Assembly (NCBI GenBank): GCA_029931535.1
Contig: JAQPZY010001178.1
Span: 804,501-868,500, forward strand
Length of the DNA stretch: 64,000 nucleotides
Direction: 5' to 3'
DNA from: Margaritifera margaritifera
Taxonomy: Eukaryota > Mollusca > Bivalvia > Unionida > Margaritiferidae
Shown: positions 46,605 through 59,123 of the stretch, in pieces
Layout of the letters: every line of letters starts with the position of its first letter
Position numbering within the stretch: position 1 is the first letter of the stretch
Made by a program: the position numbers and the translations under genes
The notes under the pieces: generated by a model
Told to the model about the DNA's origin: nothing
The model's input: the letters and a program-made list of their open reading frames with translations, nothing else
Database searches by the model: none

Positions 46605-49600
46605 TTAAAATCACAGAAGATTAGATTGGTTTGCAACAAATTACCAAGTTACAGATTAGTTCAGTGTAAGTAATAAACCAGTCTAAAATAGTGTCCATTG
46701 TATTTCCCTATACTAAATTCCCATAAATAAAAACAAAATTTACTTTGCAAAGATAATTCAATGACCATCTATGAAATATCAAGCAATCATGAAGAAAATT
46801 GTATTCCTCATAGATTCTTCGTACCTCTTTCTTATTTTCAAGCGCTTTTTCATTACAATCCTACACTATAATGCATATGTTTTGGCGATGCCAACTTAGA
46901 CCATATACTCTTGCAATGTGAAAGTGGTGCGACCACCTCATTCAACTGAGTTGAGAATTATATCCTATAATTAAGAAAGAAGATTGAAACGTGATCATAT
47001 ATACCTGTTCCAGCGATTTGATTTACGATCCTACATCACGAATTCAGGGAAAGACTTGCAAAAAGTGTCGCTGGGTCACTGGAAAGAAGAATTGAAGTAA
47101 CAGATGAAAGATTAGAAATGGAGTGGATTTTATACGAAACTTCCGGAGAGAAAATGGTTATGATGAAGATAATGCTAGATTTACGTTCAGAAGTGAAATA
47201 CAATCTATCGGTAATGGAAAATAGTCTTTTTTCTTTCGCATTTTTGTTTCCTCTTTGTTTTGCTTTGCTTTTAAACCGAGTGATGAAGAAATGATTGATT
47301 TCAGAGCACTAAATACCCTTTAATATGCATTCATTGAAAATTAAGAGACTTCCAGGACAGAGATGAGTGGGTCTCCGTTCCCCCTTTATTTTCCATTCTC
47401 GTTTGTGGGAGTAGCATCATTTTCTTATTCTGCTTTTCCCATACTATTGTATTTAATCAAATGCAGCAGGTTTTGGTAGAAAGCGAATACCCGAGACATT
47501 AGACTAAAATCTATGCCTGAATACAGCAAATAGGGAAGAATTTGTAAGAAAATTACAAACGAATGGCAAAGATCGATATTTATTTAGCCAGTTTATTCAA
47601 AACGGTACTTGTTACACTTATTTCTGTATTTATGCTACATGACGCAATCGGAACGCGATCTGGTCTTTCTGCTTTCGATCGGAGAATACGGTCTGATCTT
47701 TCTGCCATTGATTGCAGAAAACTCGAGGTCTTCTTCTAGACACTGAATTCCATTTCAAGCGCGTTATGTGCATATGGAGTCTTTTGCCCTCTCAAAAATA
47801 TGAGCTTGAAATATAGCTTTGGTTGGCTGGAATAAATAAATAATGTGTTTTGTTTCGAAGAACGGTTCAAACTCGAAGCTGTCGTTGAGGTCTGGCTTCA
47901 ACACTCGACAATTCTATATCTCTTTTATTTTCTAAGCAACGTCATCGTTAACAGCGAAGATACTTAAAACCATATCAGATGTATGACTTATAGAAGCATA
48001 CATGAATATGACATCAAAGATGAGGTAACGAATGCCAGGATCAGGTGTTAAATCGATTCATATACATCTAAACAGTAATTAAACTTTATAAATAACATCG
48101 CGACAAAACGACTACGTAGACACTCGCGGACCTGAGGTAAAATCTAGCGGTTCTTGTGTTCGCATCTATTTAAATGGTATCAAAATAGAAAATAGACGAA
48201 CATCATGATAACCATTAAATTACCAGACACAGTGAGTTTGAGAGTCATTTTTAAGGAAGAAATAAACATTTATCTTTTTCTTTTTCTTAATCGTGAGGAC
48301 TTGTATCAGTACTATGCACTGTTTTATTGTATCTTTACTCGTTTAACACGTCTACATTCCCTCGACTGGGTTTTAACACAGAAATTCAAAAAAAACATAC
48401 TTCCCACACCATCAGATACGAAAATTCGACTAACATTGTAACATTCGATTTCTTTGCAGGGTTTAAGGAGGATTGCTATCTCAAAATGATATTAATGCAA
48501 ACTGGTAGCATTACGTGTCTACCTTTTCATAAAGTAGTAAAGGCAACCTTTGAGGAATCATTATGAGATAATTACGAGTATTGTGGTTGATACAAGGATT
48601 TATCAGCTTCATAAACAGATATTCACCGAAGCTGCTGGCCAAGGTGTGTATACATTTTTGGGGTTGAACCGTACGCTCACCACAGATACCCCAAACTGTC
48701 GAACCCCCACCCCCACCCCCACCCCTACAGTAACTTAAACGTTGTTCTTACTCATATCGAAGAGACAGAGCTTAAAAGTTATTACTTTAGCCTTAGATTT
48801 AATATATATTTATGTCATTAAACCATTCCAAGGTTCTCGATTCTTCAGTTGAAGCTATAATATTATCACATGTAGTAGTAAGCGTTTCAATTGTTCATCA
48901 ATTATGCTTTTCTTAAAGTGTGTGTGTATGAATCAGCACTCAAAGCTTTGATTGCCCATTCATTACTCTTGTACTCTTGGAATATGACCCTATCCTTTAC
49001 TGAAAATGACGATTTTGTTTATTTATTTATCTAATTTTACATACGAATGGATTGATTTTAGACACTGTTACTACCACGAATTAAATCATAAATACATGTA
49101 AAGTATGTGTTTCAATTGCAATGAAATTTCCATTAGAGAAAAATCAATATGAAATGATTGACCTGTAGATGAACATGGAAATTGTATATTGTATCGTATG
49201 ACATCCACTGATTTGATCAGAAATATACAAGTATACTTATGAACTCTATAACACGAAAACATTATAAAGCTCTTTTAAACTTTAATTTTTTAATTTCTAT
49301 CGTGTGATAACCACTGATTTGATCAGAAAATATACTAGAACTTATAAACTTTATCACAAACATGCGTTATAAAGCTTCTTTTGCTTACGAATTTTGCAAT
49401 ATAACATTTCATACTTAATTTTTGCTCGGTTTATTGACAACGCTTTCATTTTTGGAACACATACCATTCACTAATGAAGTATGTAAAAACACTGTACTTA
49501 GCAAAACAGCATCCCAGTATTCGTCAAATTTCAATGTCACGTGAGATTTCCACATTAAGTAATAAATAGTCAATGCCTTAGCTATTGCACATAAATTCCT

Positions 49601-51270
49601 TGAAATAAAGGTGCGGTTCTGTAATAGAGTAAATTAAACCCCATACTAGCTTTTCTTATAGAAATAGCTTGAGCAGGCTTATCTCAGATACATAATAAAA
49701 ATTGCTGATATCCTTAATATATTTCTCCATGTTTTCGTCGAGCATTATTAAACAAAAACTTTTGGTGTTTACTTGTGTAACGCGCCCATGTAACTACGAT
49801 CGGCGTATACCCAAATCTGTCGTTGCCTAATACGTCGGCATATATGGAATTATGTTGTTTGTTCTACTGATAACTTCAATCGAATAGCATCAACCCCAAT
49901 CTGCAACCGTATAATGCCATGGCAAATATAGATCTATCCTTTCCGTAACTGGATACACAACATCCAAGGATAAAACCGTCATTTTATGAACATTTCGTGA
50001 GAAAATTAAGAGATTCTATTTGAACATAATAAAGTTAAATCTGAATTAAAGCATTATTCGAACAATCGGAACGTTATTTGTGTCAATAAGACTTTTCTTA
50101 ATCAATATCTTGATTGTCCGATTACCCAATTTTTTCCGAATAATCGGCGTTCTAATATGTATGTATGTACGTATGTATGCATTGTAAGAGGAGAAATATT
50201 TGTGGGGATAAAATGTTGTGGGGTCATACTGTTGACCATAACACCCAATACAGCAATGCTCTTTCGTACAGGAACTTGAGGTTAGATAAGGATGATTTTT
50301 TCTTCTTCTGGGTCGTACATTTTTCCCTCTTTAATAAATGTATATACAAGCTAACGATCAAGCTCCTTTGTATTTTCGTTGTGGATAAAATTTCGTGTAT
50401 ATTCTTTACCCACGAAAAAAATCCTCCACGAATATTTCTGATTTACAGTATATATTTATGTATCAATGTATGTACGTATGTATGTACGTACGTACGTATG
50501 TACGGATGGGTGGATGGGTGGATGGATGGATAGATGTGTGCATTAAGTAAGGTCATTTGATATAATTTCTTAACACTTATCTGGAGTGAACATTCTATGA
50601 GCAGTTGTGTGAAGAGATACATCGTGTATCATCATATGACCTAATGTATTAGGTTTTTATAAAGGCCCGTGTACAATCGGAGAATTTCCCAGGCACAACT
50701 AATGTGACGCTATTAAATTAGTGATACTGTACCTTGGTAAATCACAGAAAAGAGTGACCCATATTTTACTGCCCAAGGTAATTCACACCTGTTTGTATGT
50801 GTGTCGGTAATTTTCACGATTTGAAGATTTATACACCAATGGGAGATGTGACACTAATATTTTTTAAGTATATTAATAATTTTAAGTGTTAATCTTACGT
50901 GGTAGATCAGTATTTTTATAACAAAAACAACAACAATAGATAAATAAATAAATAAATTATACGCATATTTGAAGATGCTCCGAAAGTATTATTTCTGGTA
51001 CGTAAGAGTAGAGTGTGCAACAAATTACAATATTCACTTGATTGTACTTGTAAACTTGTAAACAGATATGCAACATAAACTCTAGTTGAGAACATTCTAG
51101 TCACTACGGATCCAATCAGATATACCCGTGAAACCTATAGAATAACTGCACCACGAAACTTTTGCTTCAAGATCGTGCCATTCGACATATTTTGATTATT
51201 TAACAAGTTGTTTGTTCCAAAAATGAAAACTAAGTTTGATTAATTTCGCGATACTGATCAATAAAATAAT
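46605..51270. other. 4.7 kb of AT-rich DNA with small repeats, no supported gene
   Basis: Noted inside are a (CCCCCA)n run at 48700-48727, a diverged ~120-bp direct duplication at 49195-49385 (CACTGATTTGATCAGAAA in both), and a (GTAC/GTAT)n then (GGAT)n tract at 50455-50535. TTGTTTGTTCTACTGATAA at about 49857 is the inverse of a motif in the palindromic MITE family and may mark a degraded copy. Open frames are short and unassigned. Confidence 0.55.
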
Positions 51271-51273
51271 AAG

Positions 51274-51515
51274 CAGCAGCAGGGAGGGCAAACAAATCCC
51301 ACTCCCAAACAAATCACCCCCATCCCCGCCCCAAAAAGCCTCACAGCTGGAAATTAGTCCCCGAATGTTTTTCGCGACGAGATTTCATCTCCAGCTGAAA
51401 GTTAGACCAGATGTTGTTTTTTTTTCTTTTTTTTCCCGACGAGTATTATCTTCCAGATGGAAGTTAGTCACTGAGCATTTTTTTAGGACGAGTCTTATAT
51501 TCCCCTCTCATCTTA
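51274..51515 (+). repeat. Left terminal repeat with three sub-repeats
   Basis: After the CAGCAGCAGGGAGGG end come three units of roughly CAGCTGGAAATTAGTC, then T-rich sequence and GACGAGTATT.TC, at about 51341, 51391 and 51453. Confidence 0.85.
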
Positions 51516-51959
51516 ACCTTTGCGTTCCAACGCGGGGCTGCGAGTAATTGGTCATTTGAAGGAATGGGTGCAAAAGGGTACAACGCACAGTGCCGAGAAA
51601 ATGTTTCAAGAACCCGCCTTTGTGGAGTAGCGGCATGTGGACATGAAAGTATATCGCGCCACTTTGCCTGAAGATTATGAACTTTTGACAGACGCAAAGT
51701 AATTTCTTAATGCAATAGCACCTTGTGTGCATGGCGTCACTGGCAGGGAACTCAGAAATCTTGGCCGCCTGTTCTTCCTCTCGTTGAGTGCACAGATGGT
51801 GAAAATCGCGCTAAAGGACAATTCTGACCCCGTGATGAAAAAGCAGGCTCCAAATATCTGAGACCACAATTGCTTTCGCCGCCCTCCCCCGACCGGCCAC
51901 ATGCATTGAGGAGGCCGGGCACCATGTCGCCTTGACTAATGCTGTAATCCTTCAGGGCG

Positions 51960-52690
51960 TCGAATGGTTCTGGAGAAGCAAGCCCAGACGGTGTTTCGTG
52001 CTGTGTGCAGAGCTCAAACTCTTGGTGATCAGGAACGCTTTCGGGACGCGGCGTCATGTCTGTGGAAGGCGAGGTGCGTACCTGCTGCGTCAGAGCCGGG
52101 TACCACTGGCTGCAATGACGGACGAAGAGAGTTAGAGCTCACCAGGGCCGGGCCATGTGCACCTCCTGGCAAGAAACTCTGGCTATCCTGCAGGAGGACC
52201 ACAACCAGTGAGTGCCACAGGGGCGCATTTACTTTTCTTTATATAAAGAAATATGTGCAAAAGAGCATATTGTTTCGCTCATACAAGCACCGCCACACAG
52301 ATTCAAGTCATTCTCCACACCAATCTGGATCTCCGCGCGGCCGACATTGCCCGTATGCTGATATGCCCGCATGCTGATAGTGGCCGGGACTCCAACAAAC
52401 AAATACACCGTTAACAGCGCCCGTAACCGCAGCCACTTCGAGCAGAACACTGAGACCAGCAAACCTTCCTGAACAGTGTGCACCCAGCAGGCGCCGTCCA
52501 CCAACCATGCCAAAGCCGCCACTATCCTTACAGAAGCCAAAATCTACGACTATGTCGCGATCGAAGAGATGCGGTGGATATCCTGATGGAGGCCAAGAAC
52601 TATCCAGAAGACGTCCGCGTTCACTCGCAAAACTATGCGGACCAAATCCGTCAGTAGCTTGAAGCATACAGTGACCACGCGCACCGCCAA
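51960..52690 (+). pseudogene. GC-rich decayed coding, upstream block
   Basis: A plus-strand frame (51964-52377) begins MVLEKQAQTVFRAVCRAQTL and is helix-forming. A later piece near 52570-52680 reads DILMEAKNYPEDVRVHSQNY before stops. No domain is recognised. Composition matches the downstream blocks, so it is probably the 5' part of the same dead gene or genes. Confidence 0.4.
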
Positions 52691-52699
52691 ATCGAACAC

Positions 52700-53039
52700 T
52701 GAAACAGGCATAAACCGGGTGCCCCTTCCGATTTTCATCTCATGAAACGACTTTTATTTAAAGCAATATCTACATGAGGAGATAACGCTTCGAGTAGTCA
52801 TGGTGGTCCGCGGGAAAAACATCTGCGCTTCGCTTAAACTGGGAAAAAGAGAGCTAAGTTGGAAAAGTGCGTGGAAATGCAGGGTTGGTGTTGAAGCTAA
52901 TCAATGAAAAATCCCACAATGTGGTGGCAACACCATGGCAAGAACCTGAAACGAATATAAAGCAAGGCAAGGAGAGAGTTTAATAAGGTTATTTGTGAGC
53001 TGTAGGAGATCCAAGTATGCATTTAGAGATCAGTGGACA
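52700..53039. other. Non-coding-looking link inside the GC-rich element
   Basis: Nothing recognisable between the two decayed coding blocks. Confidence 0.4.
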
Positions 53040-54737
53040 AAACTCTTGACACTCAGATGGCACACAGCGAGCACGTGTGCTGCGCAATGAGTTCGATACA
53101 CTGACGGGGGTCCAACTCGATTACTCCAGGGGCCGCGAAACACTGAAATAGCTCGGGGAACGGCGAGATCGCCTACGGGCGGCCCGGGCAGAGCTTGCGA
53201 GACTTGAGACTGCAGAGCGGGCAGCAAAACGAGTGAGGAAAATATTCATCCGCCTTATCGCCATCAAGCCCGAGGTGTCCGATGTTACATTTGACCTCGA
53301 CATGGCAGCGCCTCCCCCTGCGCCTTTTCCCAAAATCATGGATGTTGTAATGGTGCCACAGCTTCTGCGATCCCAAAGATGAGTTCTACTTCTATGGGGC
53401 AGGGCGCGTCTACAGCACGTTTGCCTCGAGGGCGACGATGACCCATGTAGGCTCAGGGACCTCACCATCCTGTCTGGATACATAGTCCGAGGCGGACGCC
53501 TGATCCTGGACAGCCAGATGAGCGACATGCGCGCGGCAGTCATCCTCGCTGCCCTCCCTGAAGGCAGAAGATACTTTATCCGCGTTAAGTTTATCTCCCA
53601 ACACCGTGACAGAAGCACGTAGGGGCGGGGAAATGATCAAAATCTCGCGTAACACGCGGCCACGGTTTCTCACCAGCATCGACAGGCCCTGCTACGAGTA
53701 CGCTTATCCATTGGCAGCAGTGGTATTCGTCCTCTATGAAATGCGTGAGGCCGACCTCAACAACCTAGCCTTCTTCAGCGACGGTGATTGCAACTGTGTC
53801 GCGCATTGGGTCGATGAGCAATTTAACAATGTCACCAACTGAAAAGTCGGGCAGAGACCTGTCACAAGAAGCTTGCGGTGTGGGAGAGGCTGGTACACGA
53901 AACTAGAGCAACCGTCGTCGGCGTGGTCAACTAGAAAAAAAGCTACAAGTGAGCGATCGTCCTGAGGCTCATCACTTTGAGGTGTGGCGGGCAGTGGAGC
54001 TGATTTGCCACAACGGGCAAGCCTGGCTAACGACTGTCCACTCCGCAGCCGTGCGCAGGATAGAGTTCTACGAGGTTGGAATCTACGAGGCCATCCTGGT
54101 GCTCACGGCGGCTGTGCCAAAAACGGTATGGGTCATTGGCGGTGGGGACCCTAAATGACTGCAGCAGTTTGTGCTGATAGGCGGACAATGCTATACAACC
54201 CAAGAAAAATAAGTGCAGGTCATTGAGACCTGCAACAGGTACACAGACTCGCGCGAATCCGCCGTGGAGCTGGCGGTGAAAGTCTTTACCGAAGCCTCCG
54301 CCGCGGTCAGGGCAGCAAGAGAACAAAATGGCGGTCATACTTGAGGACGTCCAGCGGGCATGTATCGAGTTCGGCCACAGGGGGTTCTGAAACAGTCTCA
54401 GCGGCTACAGTGTGTCGGAAATGGTAAGCCTCGATATGGCCGCCTGTTACCCGGACAGCTTCCTGGGAATGGGAGCTTGCGCCGCATGGCAACTTCTCCT
54501 GTGCCATACTACTGACACATATCTGCGGATTTTGTCGGGATGTACGCAATGTCATATTTGTGCGCCAAGCACACCATCTCTCTGACTAGTAAAACTACCG
54601 ACGATGGCTCCATCTTTCGCGACAATGCCGCGGCCGCTGACAGGGTCACGCTCTCAAAGCTCGCCCTTTGGATGCCAGCTGTAACGCCCTCGCTGGTGGC
54701 GGAGACCAATCTGCTCAACTTCATCCAGGGGTCATGA
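53040..54737 (+). pseudogene. Large frameshifted ORF with OTU-like and PolB-motif-A-like blocks
   Basis: In order on the plus strand: a coiled-coil-like LGERRDRLRAARAELARLET (about 53153); LRDLTILSGYIVRGGRLILD; YEYAYPLAAVVFVLYE; FFSDGDCNCVAHWVDEQF (53771-53824), whose DGDC resembles the catalytic loop of OTU-type cysteine proteases; a VHETRATV block (53893); ELICHNGQAWLTT (53997); VIETCNRYTDSRESAVELAV (about 54219); SLDMAACYPDSFLGMGAC (54427-54480), like the D..x.YP.S motif A of family B polymerases; and finally SLTSKTTDDGSIFRDN within 54540-54737. At least five frame changes are needed. I have a faint memory of similar proteins in other eukaryotes, but function is unknown. Confidence 0.5.
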
Positions 54738-55149
54738 GCACCTAGCCTTTCAGACCATGACCACAGACGCCCAGCAGTGAGCTGTTAAAAGACCATTTTT
54801 CCCTGGTAAATCAGCGCTTTGCTGGGAATCTCATAGCCCTGGCACATCTTTGTTGCCTTCCAGAATGTAGATGAAGATCGCAACTAAATGGTGTGTAAAC
54901 GGTGTCAGCCAATTTGTATGTCCCTGTGATTTCATCAAAAATATTTTAAATATCTGCATATTGGTTTTAAACTTTTTGCGCACAGAACGTTGAAATATTT
55001 ACTGTGTTTTTTATTACTTAGCATCCAGCCTACAATGTTTCAATATTATGCACTGGTAGGTAAACTTATATGTTGTCAATTGGTGCTATTTATAGCATAC
55101 ACGTTGACCTCTACAAATCAATAGTGGAACATAGTTATGTTCGCAGGGC

Positions 55150-55310
55150 GCCTTGGGGGTCTAACTTCCAGCCGGGGTTGAATACTGGTCCGAAAAAAGG
55201 TTAGGGGGCTAACTTCCAGCTATGAGCGATTACTCGTCCTAAAAAAGTTCGGGGGCTAACTTCCAGCTGCGGCAGAGGTGGAGGTGGTTTGTTTGCCCTC
55301 CCTGCTGCTG
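55150..55310 (-). repeat. Right terminal repeat with three sub-repeats
   Basis: In inverse orientation there are three units, each with CTAACTTCCAGC preceded by GGGG and separated by TACT.GTCC.AAAAA, at about 55158, 55210 and 55256. Their inverse, GCTGGAAGTTAGCCCCC then TTTTTTAGGACGAGTA, matches the left sub-repeats. Confidence 0.85.
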
Positions 55311-55319
55311 AAGTTTTGG

Positions 55320-56030
55320 TTTGCAATAGATATATATTGATACGGTAAAACGTCGAATATATGAACGTCGATAAACCTAATTATTACCTGCTACTACCAC
55401 AAAAATTTGTATTTATCACAATGTACATGTATCTATAAATTATATTAATTTGCCGATCACGACGCCATCATATTAAAAAGTTACATAAATCAGAAATAAA
55501 CACAATCGAATACAATCTCATGCAATAATAATTATAATGATATCATAAATAACTAAATTATCTTTTTTCTTCTTTTTTTTCAAGTAAAAATAAATGTAAT
55601 TAGGAGAGGGAGAGAGAGAGAGAGAGATACAAAAAGAGGAAGTTTGTTCTTACACCTGACTGTGGTTGCGCATGCGTGTGAAAAAAGGTTGTTTCTCAAC
55701 AGTTCTGCAGGGTAAGAATACCATTTATGATTTATTATGTTTAGTGATATCATTTTCCATTATTTTTATCTGAATTGTTAATCATGTATGATGGGTGACT
55801 TAAAAGTAGCACCCAGAACGACACAGAAACACAAGAAATCGAAAAACTCACCTGGCAATAGTGTACCCAGGCACTCAACCCTACCTGCCTAAACTGTACT
55901 TGTTCACTTGCATCAGAATGTGCATTCTCTTCAGGCTACTATGACCTCTAAATCTGCATTTCCAGACAGAAGTGTCAAACACAATTCTGAAACCACATCA
56001 GTATTTGTTTAAAATAGACCAAAAAATTCA
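55320..56030. other. Interval before the LINE, (GA)n at 55606-55628
   Basis: AT-rich at first; from about 55640 it may be the 5' untranslated region of the LINE. No promoter motif could be fixed. Confidence 0.45.
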
Positions 56031-56038
56031 CCTATGTT

Positions 56039-57056
56039 GTGCATAAAAGTGATGCCCAACACATAAAGTTCATGGGGCTACGGGGGTTACGAAAGGAAAT
56101 TCAGGGAATGAGAAGTCAGTATGGTACTTTTGAAAAATGTCTGCAGTTTATGAGTAGCAAGCAAGAAGATCAGACAAAAGAACACACAAGAATGAACACA
56201 CAGCTAAGAAGTCTAAACAAAACACCAGTCACATTGCAAATTGAAAATCAGACACTAAAAAAAAACATCAGTGATGTAAATGTTAGAAGCATGAGAGATA
56301 ATTTGGTATTCACCGGGATAGATGAAATTGAAAAGGAAGATCGCAATAGTGAGGATTTGCTGAAAGACTTTATCAGAAAAGAGCTGTAAATTGACCCCAC
56401 AAACAATGCATTTGAATGAGTGCATACGATCTATTCATCGGAAAAGGAAACCCAAGGGCGGATCTAGAAATATCGTTTAGGGGGGAACGTAAACAAGTAT
56501 GCGAGGAGTTTGTGGGACGGAACTCCCGATGGAGGCGGAGGGGCGAAGCTCCTGCATTTCAAGCATTTCCAGGGCATAATTTTAACCGTCTAACTATAAA
56601 CTTACAATAGGAAAAGTTCCGGTTGTTTCGCGCTTATTTTTGAAGGCGTGCGGAGCAGGCGCCCCCTCCCCACTCCTCCGATCCGCCCCCGGAACCATGT
56701 TAGATACCCAGCGAAAGAAGGGCCCCAAGTTGTTGTAGCTAAATTCTCTCACAACAAGAATCGTGAAACTGTAAGACAAGCAGCACATGTACATCTCAAG
56801 GGGAGACCATGTGGCATAAATGAGAAGTTTTCAAAGAAGGTTGCAGAACGACAAAAATGCTTTTTGCCAGCTTTCAAAAAAGCAAAGATAGAAATTTGAG
56901 AGTTAGACTTGTCGCGGACAGACTTTACATCAATGGCAAAAAAGTGAACGGGCAGCAAACAGCCGCATATGTGAATGAACACTCCTCTTCAGGATTGTCA
57001 ACAGTGCACAAGCAAAGTGACCGTGCAGTTGGTCACAAAAGGTCAACATCGTCCTG
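56039..57056 (+). pseudogene. LINE ORF1 (L1/Tx1-type RNA-binding protein), split by a MITE
   Basis: The frame 56039-56389 has a coiled-coil-like stretch (EHTRMNTQLRSLNKTPVTLQ) followed by SDVNVRSMRDNLVFTGIDEI and LKDFIRKEL, the RRM-like core of Transposase_22-type ORF1p. After the MITE, EGPQVVVAKFSHNKNRETVR, GINEKFSKKVAERQK and RLVADRLYINGKKV give the C-terminal domain. The first part ends in a stop at 56389, before the insertion. ORF2 starts 120 bases further on. Confidence 0.85.
56456..56690 (+). mobile_element. MITE inserted in LINE ORF1 (family shared with 30256)
   Basis: It begins GGGCGGATCTAG and ends CTCCGATCCGCCCC, so GGGCGGATC is an inverted terminus. Its centre TTTCCAGGGCATAATTTTAA is shared with the element at 30256-30515. 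I could not identify a matching target duplication. Confidence 0.82.
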
Positions 57057-57176
57057 AATATGTACAATCGCTTTAGTGTATTAGCTAAAATTGAACTAGA
57101 TATTGACCCAGTAAAGGCTTAACGGTGTCAAGGGAGTAGATGTCAGGAATATATGAATCTGTGTAATCTGAAAGTA

Positions 57177-58290
57177 TGAAAATTGTTTTTGTAAATGTTT
57201 GTGGTTTAAGACAAAAACTCTTATTACCTGGGTTTTATGAATTTATTAATTCTTATGATATTACTTCATTTGTTGAAACAACGCTTAATGACATAGATGA
57301 AATCAGTGTCAACTATTATAAGATAATTAGAAGGGGGAAAAAAAGGACGTAGATGTCTCTAACGTTCTGGCGGTATAGCAGTTCTTATTAAGGATTATCT
57401 ACCTGATTATGTGGATGTTGTCGAATTGGAATCAGAACGTAGCCCTTGGTTCAAAATTAGAAATATAGAAACAACAACCGTATATACTCTCGTATAAACT
57501 CATACCAACTGCAAACTGCGTCGCATAAAGCGCCAGCAGATCGGGATCTATGCAGTTAGTAAGGACTAATCAGTAGAACAAACAACATAGACCCTGATCT
57601 GCCGGCGCATTATGCGACGGCAGATCAGGGTCTATGTTTTTTGCATTTGGATCCAGTTATACGCGAGTATATACGGTAGTAACGATCCGGTTACTGTTGG
57701 ATCAGTATATACCCCCAGAAGGTTCGGAGTATAGCTCGAATGAATCTATTACTTAAATAGAAAATGAAATGCTACAAATATCTAATAGCTGTAATTATAT
57801 TTTTCTCGTTGGTGATTGAATTGCCATAACTGCTAATTTATTAGATATTGGTAATAACTTTCTTGATATAAATCAAGCCAAGATATTCAGTCTCGATAAT
57901 GGCACAATGAATTACATAGAGGGGAACGAACGTCCCGACAAATATGGTATACCCCAGGTCCGCTATTCACAAAATAGAAGTAGAAATAGGTATGGTATGC
58001 ATTTATTGAATCTTTGTATAAATAATAAAATGTATATTTGTAACGGAGGAGTAGATTTAGATAATATAGTTGGAAAATACACATCCGGTGATAAGAGTCT
58101 AGTTGATTATTTAGTAACGACTATAAGTGGCTTCAAATTGTTACAAAAGTTTGAAGTACTTGATTTTAATTCATTATTTTCAGATATTCACTGTGCCTTA
58201 TCATGTATTATTCGAAGTAAACAGCAACATGTAGTTGATGTTACTAATAGAGAAAATAGAACTAACAGATCGTGGAATTTGAGAAGGAAA
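57177..58290 (+). pseudogene. LINE ORF2, APE-type endonuclease
   Basis: The start MKIVFVNVCGLRQKLLLPGF and YDITSFVETTLNDIDEIS are the N-terminal strands and catalytic Glu-containing block of an apurinic-type endonuclease. After the MITE at 57477-57677 come YIPPEGSEYSSNES, a LVGD block, NRYGMHLLNLCINNKMYICN and DKSLVDYLVTT, then SDIHCALSC where the usual SDH is retained as SDIH. Several stops and frame changes make it inactive. Confidence 0.87.
57477..57677. mobile_element. Palindromic MITE in the LINE endonuclease
   Basis: The ends are ACCGTATATACTCTCGTATA and, inverted, the same with one G (TATACGCGAGTATATACGGT). Inside is a near-perfect hairpin, TAGACCCTGATCTGCCGG then CGCATTATGCGACGG and CAGATCAGGGTCTA, at about 57590-57636. 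Length is about 201 bases. A second member lies at 62385-62612. The flanking LINE codons are in register on either side. Confidence 0.85.
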
Positions 58291-59085
58291 AATTAATTTA
58301 TGGCGAATATAAATGTTCAAAATTTGAATGATAGAGATTTTAAATTGCAGGAACTTACACATAATTTAAAGATAATATAACATGAGATGATGTAAATAGA
58401 ATCATAAACGATATAAATAATCGTTTTGATTAGTTCTGCTAGACTGAGATTTTTTTATAAAGAACATAAAGGTGAAAGTTTTACAAATGCACACAAAAAA
58501 AGCTAACTCTAAACAACGGTTTGGTAATGAGTGTATGAAAGTTCACGAAAGTAGAAAAACTGCGGGGAGCAAAGCTAATATGATAACAGCTAGCAGACGG
58601 TATAAGAAAACTCTTGCAACCTAGTGGACACATATAGTGAGTGACCAGCGAATAATCCCCGAAACAGTGGAAGGGACGGATGCTGTTGATAACTCTTGTC
58701 TGAATGACCCAATTACAGCTGACGAAATATTAAAAGTTGTTACCAATCTAAAAATTAATAAAGCAAGTTTAATTGATAATATATTGAATGAATATATAAA
58801 AAGCTCAATTGCTGTAATGTTAGATGTGTATGTAAAACGTTTTAATATAATCTTGAATACTGACTTAGTACCAAATGGTTGAACTTAAGGTGTTATTGTG
58901 ACAATTTAAAAAAATAAAGGTGACAAAACTGATATATCCAATTATAGACCTATTACGTTAGTCAGCTGTTTTGGTAAAGTTGTTACCGCTGTATTAATTT
59001 AAGATTGACTACATTCTTTGATGTTAATAATTTACTATCTCAGACTCAAGTTGGGTTCAGGAAAGGCTACTCCACATTACACAAT

Positions 59086-59123
<38 letters not shown>

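Larger units (their letters stand above)
51274..55310. mobile_element. GC-rich 4.04-kb TIR element of unassigned type
   Basis: The left end reads CAGCAGCAGGGAGGGCAAAC and the right end is its exact inverse for at least 20 bases. AAG sits immediately outside both ends (51271-51273 and 55311-55313), a possible 3-bp target duplication. The termini continue for 160-240 bases as tandem sub-repeats. The interior is visibly GC-rich against the AT-rich host and consists of frameshifted coding. No known transposase motif was recognised. Codon and base composition suggest a foreign or virus-like source. Confidence 0.75.

Noticed and set aside
47040..47215. Protein-like stretch (RLAKSVAGSLERRIEVTDERL)
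   Set aside because: Short, interrupted, without family match or splice signals; left as chance.
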